A stretch of 64,000 nucleotides of DNA. Source: Calonectria ilicicola (taxonomy: Eukaryota; Ascomycota; Sordariomycetes; Hypocreales; Nectriaceae). Location of the stretch: the NCBI GenBank assembly GCA_020809705.1, contig CP085827.1:682001-746000 (forward strand), written 5' to 3'. A model generated the notes under the pieces. The model was not told the origin of the DNA. It made no database searches and saw only the letters and a list, made by a program, of their open reading frames with translations. Position numbers and translations under genes: made by a program. Below are positions 1 to 10,900 of this stretch, piece by piece; within the stretch, counting starts at the first letter, position 1; every line of letters starts with the position of its first letter.

Positions 1-270
1 TATCAGATGCGGTATTTGCCAGGGTAATGTGGAGTTTTGCCGCCCAGATGTGGCGGGCCGCAGTGCAGTAAGCTGCAGTGGAGAGAATTGCACACAAAAG
101 AAGAAGTAGCCGAGCCGCCTTACCCAGGTTGCCCCTGTAGTCTGTAGATTCTCGGCCATCGCAAAAAGCGGAAGGATGTAGAAGCAATCCATTTGCAGGA
201 GCTTTGCTGTGTAGGAATATTACCGTAAGAACATGGAAAAGAACCGAGCCTAAACTATGCCCGAGAAAAA

Positions 271-277
271 TATATAA
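271..277 (+). promoter_or_regulatory. TATA box of the first secreted-protein gene
   Basis: TATATAA lies 112 bp upstream of the ATG at 389. It is the only good TATA-like motif in the upstream flank. It is called by position and sequence only. Confidence 0.4.
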
Positions 278-388
278 TGGCATAGGTGCCCGTCAATTCC
301 TGAAGTTGATCGACACTACAATCACACTCACCTCTCAACTCGACATCACATCCCTTTCTTCAACCACCTGCTTCAATTTTAACCAACC

Positions 389-692
389 ATGCAGTTCTTC
401 ACTGTGAGTACGACAGCGGCTCAAGATAATATGTCCAAAGCATGTCGAGCTTTGTCCTGACTATGTACAGAAGGTCGCCGTCAGCATTGCTGCTTTCTCC
501 ATGCTTGGATCCTGCGCACCCGCTGAAGAGCCCGCAGCTGCAAAGCTTGTTGCTCGCGACTGTCCTGGTGGCAGCTACACCGCATGTATTTCAGCGCGTA
601 ACCTCAGCTGCGGCTTGACTTGCGGTACAAACACAGCTTGCATGAGCCAATGCCCCTCCATTGCTGCTAAGTACTGTTCTGCCAACTGCTAG
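389..692 (+). CDS. small secreted cysteine-rich protein (8 Cys)
   Basis: Two exons, 389-403 and 471-692, encode 78 aa. The 67 nt intron (GTGAGT...ACAG, branch CTGAC) separates only the first five codons, so a search for long ORFs starts it too late, at 501. A signal peptide covers about residues 1-22 (hydrophobic KVAVSIAAFSMLG, cleavage near CAPA). A short propeptide follows and ends in LVAR, a plausible processing site. The mature part has eight cysteines spaced C-x7-C-x7-C-x3-C-x5-C-x3-C-x7-C-x3-C, which predicts four disulfides. I do not recognise a family. Size, export signal and Cys density fit an apoplastic effector or antimicrobial-like peptide. Function is unknown; the gene structure is well supported by phase. 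Confidence 0.8.
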
Positions 693-734
693 ATGGAGTT
701 TTGACATTGCCATGGGGCAGGGAGGAGGGAATTT

Positions 735-1200
735 GGTGAATCCTCGGTTCCATTGTTTAAAGTTGGATGATATCTAATGGTTCCACTACTCGAATCACTT
801 CAAATAGAGTTTTCAATTCTTATCTCTATATAATTTGGTGTTTTCTTGTTATCTTTTATGTAAAATATGTTTGATATTGTTGCTGATTCTTTCCCGAGTT
901 AAACTGTACATCGATTCCTAGTACTCCAAATCTAAACCCAATTATCCTCTGGCAACTATAAATATTCTCAAGTATATTCAGAAAGACTCTCCAAGTGGGC
1001 ACAACCTCCCTTGCATTATGACAGCTAATGGAGAAATGTAAGTTGATTTTTATTACCTTACTTAATATATAGCCTGGTCTCAGAGTCAAGTCTAACTAAT
1101 AAGAAACAGCAACCATTTCCATCTTCTTTCAGCAAGATTTGTAAAATCCATGCATACTTCCCTACATTGGCAGTAAGTTTTATTTTGGAGGAAGCCTCAT
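735..1200. repeat. diverged copy (A) of a ~450 bp block; 3' fragment of the Thr/Ser-rich secreted gene
   Basis: This block aligns end to end with 4780-5237 in the same orientation, at roughly three-quarters identity judged by eye. Both contain GGATGATATCTAATGGTT near the left end and ACATTGGCAGT near the right end. On the minus strand the right end still reads KIKLTANV, matching KIKITANV at the C-terminus of the 5186-6822 gene. The copy is therefore a duplicated 3' UTR plus about the last 15 codons of that gene, and homology is lost just upstream. Many differences are C/T or G/A changes. It starts about 40 bp after the stop of the 389-692 gene. Confidence 0.8.
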
Positions 1201-2395
1201 CTTCTGTGTCTGAGCCGTCCCCCCCGGGTGCATCGTCTGCACTGTCATCACGTTTGTGATTGAGTGTCGGTTGGCCACACAGCAAAGGGCGCGTTTGCAT
1301 TTTTAAAGCACAGGATAGCGTCTCCATCGAGGACAATGTTGTGTGTGATTGCTTCTACGAGGACCTTTCTTTTTCTTCGTGAATGGCGGAGCGAAACTGG
1401 ATATGGTGGGTGAACTGTTGATGAATGGCTATGTCTGCGGAACAAAGAATTTCCTGTTGCGATGTGTATTCTCCTCCCCCAAGATACCTCATGCGAGACG
1501 CGCGCTTCTATTCCAATGCCATTCTGGAATACTGGATCGAATACTTTATTCTGTTTTGCTATCTGAGGTTGTGACCCGTTAAGTCGGCGTCGTTATCGTG
1601 ATAATATTGTGAAACTAAGGGTTTCAAAATGTAACAAATAGGTGTTACTAGCAAAGACCTCATTTGCAAGACTAATAAAAGAGGCGCGTTCATAATTAAC
1701 TTAACTCAAGTATCCGATTTTTCTTAAAACTTCATCTATCCCTCTGTTAGATTCAAATTGTGTGTGGATTGAAAGTAGCACGGCGGCGGCTTTTTGTCGG
1801 TTAACTCCACCAGCAACTCGACGAGGGAATTGAAATGTCGGCCCTGGAAAAAATGGAGTGAAGAAGGCGAGAAAAAGATTCGTGCTGGCATAGATAAGCC
1901 TCGAGGTTAGGACCTAGAGAACAAATCATTCACCTTGGACTATCAAGAAGTGATGGATCAATCGAATACATAGTCGTGTAGCAAGACAACCCGCGGGGAA
2001 TACAGTTACTATGGGCCCATCACACATGAGTTGAGTCTCGGCGAATCTCATGAAAGCGACTGGCCCCACCTGAATTGTGCGCAACAAGGTTTGTATTGCG
2101 AATGTGTCGACTGGACATTTCTGTTACTCAATCGTACCCTACCGTCTGGTAATTCTTGGCTCAATCGCAACCCGCCAAGAAATGGCGACATCTGTACATC
2201 TTACTCGTTTTGGAATAAACTGGGGCGATATTGTTAAAAATGCTTCACCATTAACCGGAAAAGGTTGTCACATCATCTGTTCTACATACATCTGCGTCTC
2301 CATTTTTACTTGGCATCACAATGTGACCATACCATAATTGTACACTATTTTAAGCATGTACGATAACCTTGAATCCCCTAGCATTGTTTTGCTAG
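1201..2395. other. intergenic, no supported gene
   Basis: Only short overlapping ORFs without recognisable domains or consistent splice structure are present. It ends at the promoter of the MFS gene. Confidence 0.5.
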
Positions 2396-2396
2396 G

Positions 2397-2405
2397 CTAT
2401 AAAAA
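2397..2405 (+). promoter_or_regulatory. TATA box of MFS gene
   Basis: GCTATAAAAAGG lies about 65 bp upstream of the chosen ATG (2466). Its position argues against any start before about 2430. Confidence 0.5.
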
Positions 2406-2465
2406 GGCTTGGTATGGCTTCCCAGATTCAGATCTGACCGCGGGTCTCGAGATCTTATCGTCAAA

Positions 2466-4095
2466 ATGGTGCATGAAAAGGGTAACATGACCGAAAGCTC
2501 AGAGGCAGGCAGCAAGACTGTTGAGGAGAAATATGCTGATGTTACGCTGCGACTGATTGAGGAACATGGCCACAAATTCCCTCCGCTCACACCAGAGGCG
2601 GAGAAAAAACTGCGGAGGAAGCTTTACTGGCACCTAATGACCCTGCTATCCGCAATTAACATCATGCTTTTTGTGAGATTTTACCCTGGGTAATTGCGAC
2701 GCGTGAAATGCTAATTTTTTGGATGTCCAGATTGACAAGTCTACGCTCGGCTATGCCGCAATTTTGGGACTGTTTGAAGAAACCGGTATTCAGCAAACCC
2801 AGTACAACAATTTAAACACAATGTTCTACGTCGGATACCTAGCTTTCCAATGGCCGGGTCATTATCTCATGCAGCGTCTACCTTTTGGCAAGTACGTCGC
2901 TGGAACAGTCTTTTCCTGGTCCGTAATCATCTTCCTTCACTGCGTCGCAACCCGCTATGCCGGTCTTGTTGTTGTACGCCTTGCCCTTGGCGCTGCAGAA
3001 GCCGTGATTGTGCCCGCCATGGAGGTTACCATAGGCATGTTCTTTAATCGACAAGAGCAGCAGTTTTTGCAACCAATTCTCTGGATCACCTGCCAAGGAG
3101 CCCCCATCGTCGCCGGGTTTATTAGCTATGGTCTTCTCCATGTTTCTGGGCCCGTCCTCCCGTGGAAGCTGTTCCATGTAGTTACCGGAGGGGCAACCTT
3201 CTTACTGGCCATTTGGGTCTGGTTTGCATATCCTAACAACCCGGCCGAGGCTCGTTTCCTGACTTTGGAGGAAAAAGTCCAGGTAATTTCCCGCGTCCAC
3301 AAATCCCAACAAAGCTCCATCGAGCAGAAGCAATTCAAAAAGTCGCAATTTATCGAAACTCTAAAAGATCCAGTTTCCTGGCTATTTGCATTGCAGGCAT
3401 TTACCCTTATGTTTTGTAATAACCTGACATACGGGCAAAAGAACCTGCTTGTTACTTCTCTTGGCGTCACCCCACTTGAGTCAACCCTGGTTGCGGTCGC
3501 AGGCGGCGGTTTTGGAATCATCAACTGCATTGTCGCCACTTTTGCTCTCCGAAAGTATCCCAAAAATATGGCCTTGCACGGGACATTCTGGTGCTTGCCT
3601 GCTATTGCTGGCGGCATCGGCATGGTTACTGTGGCATGGGAGAAGACGATTCCTCTTCTTGCATGCATGTTCCTCGCAGCGCATACGTATGGCGTTACCT
3701 ACATTATTGCCCTTGGCTGGACCAACTCTACTGCGGCCGGCTATACCAAAAAGTTGACTCGAAATGTTATGTTTATGCTGGGATATAGTGTTGGAAATCT
3801 GGTATCGCCGCAGATCTGGGTACAGAGTGCCAAACCTAGGTACTATGGCGCCTGGTCATCTATGATTGTCGTAAGTTGGTTCGGAACCCCGGCTATTTTA
3901 TGGATCATACACGTCATTTTGTCACGTCGCAACAAGCAGAGGCAAACATATCTTGCGAGCTTAAGTGGCGATGAGAGAGATGGCGGATATGTTGAGCATG
4001 TTGATGAGTCTGGCAAATCAGTCCAGGTCAAGGTTAATCTTGCAATGCTAGATTTAACTGATCTCGAGAACAAACACTTCATTTATCCAATTTAG
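2466..4095 (+). CDS. MFS transporter, anion:cation symporter (allantoate permease / Dal5-like)
   Basis: Exons 2466-2672 and 2731-4095 encode 523 aa. The 58 nt intron (GTGAGA...CCAG, branch CTAAT) falls in the usual place for this family, just before the D-K-S-T-L-G-Y-A-A motif that follows TM1; joining gives INIMLFIDKSTLGYAA. The protein has a hydrophilic N-terminus of about 60 residues, about 12 membrane segments, the central loop with NNPAEARFLTLEEK, and a charged C-terminal tail. Length is normal (480-540 aa). The family takes up allantoate, nicotinate-type acids, pantothenate, biotin precursors or small peptides; the substrate cannot be read from sequence. The ATG at 2466 is preferred because the only earlier in-frame start is a TTG almost on the TATA box. 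The gene lies between the two copies of the ~450 bp repeat. Confidence 0.9.
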
Positions 4096-4157
4096 GAAGT
4101 TTATTGCATAAATACATATATTTTGATCATATATTTTCAACTTTTGTCTGTATTAGA

Positions 4158-4775
4158 CTATCTCAAACCTTTTATTCCTATCTGGATTCCCGTTGTTTTT
4201 GTATACTTCATATACTTGACAATAATATATTTTATGTCCCTTTTGGACTCTATTTTCTTTGTATATATGAATGAATGGGACGCCTTTTGTTCCGTACTGC
4301 GTAACCCAACTCTCTGAAATACCTTTTTCTCCGTTGCAGCTGGGTCTTGCACCTTTCTAAGCAGAAGCTGTACCTTCCATGGCGGCTGTCCAGTCCTATG
4401 CCTGGGGTATCCATAACCCATCTTTGGCTCGTATCGCTTGAACTTGATTAAATCGAGGTACCAGAGCATTTCGTTATTTTCCAATACTGATTTATCCTCA
4501 TCATCAAAAAAGAGGTTCCCCCAGTCTTCTGAATCTGTAATCGGAGCAACAAAGCGCCCGACCCTGCCTCGTACTTTGATATACCCCACAATGAAACTGT
4601 GTGCATTCGATATTTCGACATTCTTGAATGAAGCCTTGGATATAAGGGAACGCTTCTTACCATTGTTCCCTTGGATTATGTCAAACGTTACGGCTTTTCC
4701 GGCTTGTGATACCCACGTCCAAGATGGTACCCCGGCAGCAGGGGCAATCACTGGGACAACGCTGTCTGAAGCAGA
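4158..4775 (-). pseudogene. C-terminal remnant of a HET-domain (heterokaryon incompatibility type) protein
   Basis: The minus-strand reading contains VPSWTWVSQAG followed by a C-terminal region ending near VFQRVGL. This is the arrangement seen after the HET domain in fungal HET proteins, where a PSWSW motif precedes a beta-rich tail. The HET domain itself is absent. The open frame runs on to 4862, but its first ~30 residues come from repeat copy B (4780-5237), so the apparent 234-aa protein is a chimera of repeat and gene tail. No signal peptide, splice structure or promoter is visible. The gene was probably truncated when the neighbouring segment arrived. Family assignment rests on short motifs and is moderate. 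Confidence 0.55.
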
Positions 4776-4779
4776 TTTA

Positions 4780-5237
4780 GCGAATCCTCTGGTTCGGTTG
4801 TCCAAGTTCGGATGATATCTAATGGTTTTACTTACTTGAATTACCTTAAAGAGAGTTGGCAATTCTTATTTCTATATAGTTTAGTGTTTCCTTGTTATTT
4901 TTTATACAAAATATATTTAATGTTATTTAGGAAAGTTACTAATTCTTTCCCCAACCAAATTATATATAGATTTCTAATGCTTAAAATCTAAACCAAATTT
5001 TATCTTATAACCATCAGTACCCTCAAGTATGTTCAGAAAGGGCACAATCTGTGTATGTTATGATAGCTAGTTGAGAAATGTAAGTTGGTTTTTATTGTAT
5101 TATTTAATATACAGCCTGACCTCAGACCCAGGTCTAACTAATAACAACAACCATCTTCATTTTATTTCAACTACCTTTGTACAATCTATGCATCCCCATC
5201 CACATTGGCAGTGATTTTTATTTTGTAGTAAGCCTGG
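4780..5237. repeat. copy B of the ~450 bp block (3' part of the Thr/Ser-rich secreted gene)
   Basis: This is the in-place copy: it covers the 3' UTR and last codons of the gene at 5186-6822 and matches 735-1200 in the same orientation. It is more A/T-rich than copy A at many differing sites. Its left edge coincides with the break of the HET remnant. Confidence 0.8.
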
Positions 5238-6822
5238 CATGCATCTGAAGGAACGAAGCCAGAGGCAGTGATTACCAACATAGCGTCGCAAAGATACCAG
5301 TCTCCCGTGGTATCCTGATCCCAAAAACACTCAAAGATATTACTTGTGCCAATTCGGCATATGATTTTGGAATTGCCTGTTGGCTGCGAATCTTGGAACT
5401 TAACAACGCTTAAAGAGCTGGAACTCTCTTCGTACCATAGAAAGTCTCCTACGGGCCCAGCGCCTGCCGTGATTGTTCCATCAGCCCGCAAAACGAATCC
5501 AGTATTCTTACCTGGAGCGGAAGAGGAAACCAGGTGATAGGTACTAGAAGAACCATCTTGGACGAAATAAACAGTTCCAAAATTGTTGCCACGCATGTCT
5601 GTAGCAGCTAATCCAAATGTGGACACTGCAGGAAAAACATATTCCGTTGCTGTTGCGGTTTCAGTTTGCACCGTAACAGTAGAAACGGTAACGGTGTCGG
5701 TTTGGGGTAGGACAGTAGTTGAATAATGAGTAACTGTTGTTGTGACCGAGGATGTCTCTTCAATCGTTTTTGTGGAAGTAGTTGCTAGAGTCTGTACTGG
5801 AACCGCAGTTTTCGTGCTTGTCCTCGTGACTGTCTTTGTGGTATGGAGCGTGCTGGTCGGGATAACTGTAATTGTCTTGGTTTCAAACCTACACAGCAGT
5901 ATGTCATGAGTAAAGTAATCTAATAGTTTGGGTATGTATAGCTTCACGGTAGGGGATCGAGCATACTTGGTATAACTAGAGACTGGCAAAGTGGATACTT
6001 GAGGACGAACTCCAAGCTTTTTGCACGCAGAAGAGTATCCAGAATTGGGGCAAGCAGATGCATACTTGAGGATCTTGGAGGGAACCGCTATGTTCGCACC
6101 ACGGCATGTAGTCGCATAGCTTCGCTTTTTGTCAGTCGTGCTTAATGTAACGCTAGTTGTCAAGGTTTCCGTTGTCGTGCTCGTGGAGATATCCTGACAT
6201 GAATTAATATTGTAGGACGTATATAGGAATAAAAATTGGGTGGTTGTACTGTAACAAATTCGGTCGAAACACTTGTGTCAGTATCAACTATCGTAGTATC
6301 GACTGTGGCGACATCGGTTATTGTTGGATATACCGTGATAAGATAGGCTACATCCGTTGTAGAGCTCTGAGTCAACGTGACAACTTGGGTTGTTGTTTTT
6401 ATTATGACTGCCGTTTTTGTTACCGCATGACCCGTCTTTGTCGCCGTGCGCGACAATGTTTTAGTTCTTTACCGTGTAAGCCTTCCCTAATGTGTTTTCA
6501 TGGAGAATTTAGACTCACGTTGGGCATGGTGTCAGGAGAGTTTTCAGGTATGACTGTCACAATGCGTTAGAAGTCGTTGTCTGACACATGGTCTGTTCAA
6601 AAAGAAGAGCATACGGAACAATCTTTCTTGGCGCTAGTTATCCCCTGTGGGCAGCCTGTAGATACCTAAGATATGAATTAGTCTTTAAATGAATTTAGAT
6701 GTGCAACTCTGCCGTACAGCTTTCCAGCATTGCTCGTTGTCCGCAGCCTGATAGCCTGGGGCAGATCTAACGAGACTGGCGCCAAACGCTAGTAAAGTAA
6801 ACACGAGGTCTCGAGTCCTCAT
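5186..6822 (-). CDS. secreted Thr/Ser-rich (mucin-like) fungal glycoprotein, six exons
   Basis: Hand-built exons (minus strand): 6822-6718, 6665-6615, 6553-6519, 6466-6250, 6193-5967, 5888-5186. All phases agree and give 445 aa. A signal peptide covers about residues 1-21 (LVFTLLAFGASLVRSA). Two Thr/Ser/Val-rich stretches (VTVSTVTVQTETATATE style) flank a module with CRGANIAVPSKILKYAS and further Cys. The C-terminal ~170 residues form a globular domain with a YFVQDGSSSTYHL segment and four Cys. Fungal secreted and cell-wall proteins often pair YASAC-x-SSAC modules with TTTVTVT repeats; heavy O-glycosylation is inferred. The 78 nt intron (5889-5966) is a multiple of three and could be retained. 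The acceptor at 6467-6469 is AAG. A decayed relative lies at 56.5-57.4 kb and a 3' fragment at 0.7-1.2 kb. Function is unknown. Confidence 0.65.
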
Positions 6823-7980
6823 TTTCAGAAAAATTTCAGAACAATCTAACAATTTGAGAGTAAAAATGGGGGATCTTGATGGTTTTAATGCTGTTCGTTT
6901 GCACTGGTCTGTTGGCCCATGCAAGGGTCTGCACTTCCCATTATGTCCGATAGCCCAATAGCGCAAAACGTAAGCCAATAATCACACCACCCGTAATTAC
7001 CGATGCGGATAACGGCTGCTGGAAGACATCCGTAATGTGAGGTGAGCTAAGGCGTAATAGCTCAAGTCTTGGTCTGGAGGCCCAAACCCCACTGTCGTCC
7101 ATATTAGTGCCTTGTTCATGATAATGACGTTGAATGTGAGTTAGACTAAAGCTAGATCTATAGGTTTTGTCTCTATCTAAAAAAAAAAAAAAAACCATTC
7201 CATTGCAGTCAATTTGATAATACCCAGAATAAGAATGAAACTCACAAAGATAATTCAGTCGTTTTTGCTCAAGAATTGAAGCGTCTGAGTACCGGCCAAA
7301 ATCACTTTACCCTTCACTTTGAGCTTCGCCCCTGATGCTTACCCCTCCAGACACTAGCGTCCCTTTTTTTTACATTTATTTGTCCAAAAGTGGTAACCGA
7401 ACCTACGTACGCACACAAATCGATAGTGCCCTCAACTATTGCGTTTAGCGCAAGCCACCCAAGTTATTGTCTTCAACGGCGACATCCGAGGACAAATGTG
7501 GAGCCTTCGTTGTAATTATCCATGTAAAAATGATGATCAAAGGCATTACCCAGCCTGCGAGCGAGCTGCTTACTGGGTACACGCAGGACCAATACAATAA
7601 CTCCTAGTCGGACCAGCATGCTGCATGGATATCTAGCTCGCCTGGAAGGATGAACTGATGAGTATGAAGCTCACTAGAGCAAATCGGCGATTTGCTCCAA
7701 GTCACTATCCGTCGTGTCTGTCCACCTCTTCTTGTTATTATGCTTCAATATGCAGCAAACCGAGTTTCCAGAAGTCAAAACACCTCATCCTTTTAACCAG
7801 ATGTCCCAGCACAGGTCAAGCACTTACTTTCGGAACATGTGAGTTATTCATGTTTCACATTCTCGGGCAATTATCCGCTATCATGCGCACCCATAGGTCA
7901 ACTCTCTAAAAGATCAGAATTACCCAATGCAGAGTATTATTTATTATAAAGACAACTTGTACCTGGATATTCTTTATACT
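6823..7980. other. intergenic, no supported gene
   Basis: It contains a run of about 16 A at 7179 and scattered short ORFs without domains. I see nothing else. Confidence 0.5.
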
Positions 7981-10900
7981 CTATAGGCCAAACTTTATCA
8001 TTTTTAGATGCCCTGAGGTGCTTCCAATCGCTACTGTCGAGTCCGCAATCGCGAATGGTCTTGCTCGGTACTCGGAAGGTAGCCACAGTATTCTTTCTCT
8101 ATCTTTAAGTATCCATACACTGTCACTGCTTAAACCATAACCATCATATCGACTTTGGCTAAGAATATCCCGTTGGTCTATACTGGTCGTAAGCGCACTT
8201 TCTAAACGAAGAATGCCCGTATTCGTGTAGAGTTTAGTATTATCGGTTGGATCAAACTGAAGAGTCCGCATACTCTTTGCAACTTGTAGTGCTAGGACAC
8301 AAGTTCCTGTGTTGACATTCCATATTCGTATGCTTAGATAAGAATGTGTGGCGAGCCACCTGTTATCGAACGAGAAGGCCAGCGCCATAACCGATTGTCC
8401 TACATCGAGCTTTCTACCGCATGATCCTGCACCAATATTCCATACAAAAATGACAGAATCAAAGCTACCCCAGTCGTTTTGGTCTGGAGTTTGTTTGATG
8501 CTTGCCGCAAGCCATTGGGAATCGTTTGAGAAAGTGATCGACTCCGGCTCTCCGTGAAACCCGAAATATTGGGTATGATTGCGCGCAAAGACGGCGCAAG
8601 TAATGATTGCATCTTTTAGGCCTATTGCAAGCTTTTCGCCGTCAGCTGAGAAAACTAGAAGCTCGGTGCGTGCTCTAGATTTTATCATTCTAATTTTGCG
8701 CTGAGTATCAATGCTCCAGACAGCGATTGACCGGCTCTCTTTCAGAGCAAGCAAGCAACCATCTCCAGAAATGGCCCACTTCCTGTCGCTTTTCAACGTC
8801 TTATTGCTTGTCCAGTCCAAAGTATCTGTAACCTCCACTCTTCTACCAGAACTCCATCCTGACTTGGAAATCAAACGTTGGCCATCTGAGGTGAAATTCA
8901 GATCCATTATCCGGTGGGGGTGTCTTCTATTAGTGAGTTTACACATATGGTTAGATGTATTCCAGACCTTTATTGAACCCATGGACGAGCCTGAGACGAG
9001 TGATTCACCATCAGGCGAAAATGTCACAGATGTGATAATCTCGTTTTCTCCCCCAACGCCATTCTTATCCGATGGTTTTGTCAATTCCCACAGCTTGATT
9101 GTATTGTCAGACGAACCGGTTGCAAGTACTTGGCTGTGTTGAGAGAATGACAATGCGGTGACCCTTTCAGAATGGCCATTGAGAATTTTCACGCAGCTTC
9201 CTGTGTCATCAAAGATCTTGATTATGCCACTTTTTGCAATTGATGCAATCCCCTCACCACGGCCAAGAAATACCACTGCAGTAATAGGCTTACCATGACC
9301 GTAATAGGTGCTAAGACAGTCACCCGTTGATATATCCCAAACATTGACCGCGCAATCACTTGAACCCGAGACTATAACTTGTGAGAGAAATGGAGAGAAG
9401 ACAACTGACGTAATCTCGGTGTGGTGAGGCATGCCAATGACGCAGTTGCCAGTAGTCGCATCGTATATCCAGATACCTGTCTCCTCACCTAATGCCAGCT
9501 GTGTGCCGTCTGCAGAGAACGAAATACAATTTACTGCTCCGTTATAACCAGGGTCACGTTTTCGGACTATCCTGATGTACTTGGTTGTCACAAGATCCAA
9601 TATCCTAACCTTGGTATTTACCGTGCATATTGCAACTGATTTTGCAATAGGCGAAAAGGCGACTTTGCTCAATCTTTCTTTATGTGCTCTCTTTTCGCGC
9701 ATGCATGACCAACGTTTTGTATCCCAAAGCTGGATTATGCCATCTCTCAGGCATATTCCAAGCCATTGCCTATCGACTGAGATAGCAACAGCTCGGATCG
9801 AAGATCCGACATTGATTTGTTGGATACATGTGCCAGATGATATATCCCAGACCCTGACTGATAAATCTCGGGAAGCAGAAATAATCCACTGGCCATCATC
9901 TGAGAATGCTAGCAAATGCACTTCCTCACTATGCTCTTCAAGTGTTTGAACACAGTCGTCCCAGCTTGATTTCATTTGTAGCTCCTTTGCAACCCATTTT
10001 GGCTCTTGTCGCTTAAATAGCTTTCTGATCAGGCTGTCTGTAGGACTGAACACAAGAGCGGACGTGTAAACTTGCAAAGGAGTAATCTCGATGCCACATT
10101 TGAAGTATAGAAGAAATCGCTTTGCATCTCTAACCAATTCAATAATGTCGGAAATTGTCAATTCTCTCTGTTCAGCATCAGTTATCCACCACATCAAGGC
10201 CACAATAACCAGCACTTACTATTAATGTCTCAAGCTTTTGGATTCTTGCTACTCCTTCTGGAATTTTACGCAATAAACTTAAACTTTCCAACCAGTATAA
10301 ATAACTTTCTTGGAAAAATATGTTGGTTGGTTGCACAATGTCCTGCGTATTTTTCTCCTTAAGAGCTCTAGATTCGAGAAGATGGTCAATCCAATAAATG
10401 CAAGAGTAACCAATCCAAGCCAGAGGATCAAATACCGGAGGGCTTATGTCGTTGATATGGAACCCTGGATGTCCCAAACCATACATATCGCGTCGGAGAA
10501 ATTGTGATAACAGATCCAACGATCGCAAAAAGATGGAACCATGTTGTTGTGGTATTCCCTGAGCAAAGACCTCGTTGCATGCTTGGTTTTGGAAAAACTC
10601 CTTTGCTGACTGATGCACAAAGTATATTACTTTGTCTCGAAGGTTCAAGATCGAGCCGCAAGATCCAATAACCTGTTCGAGTGTGTCCAAGTTGTTGTCG
10701 AATCCTTCGGGTGGTTGAAATAATACCGCAAGCTCCATCAATGAAATAGGCCGGTATACAATAGAGATAATTGCCAAGATCTGCTTGCAAAGTACATAAT
10801 CATAAGAATTGCGAATATTCTCCATCATCCTCTCATAGAGGGGTTCAAGCCCCGAAGGAAGTGACCTTAATATGGCCATCGTATGCCACCTTTTCACTCT

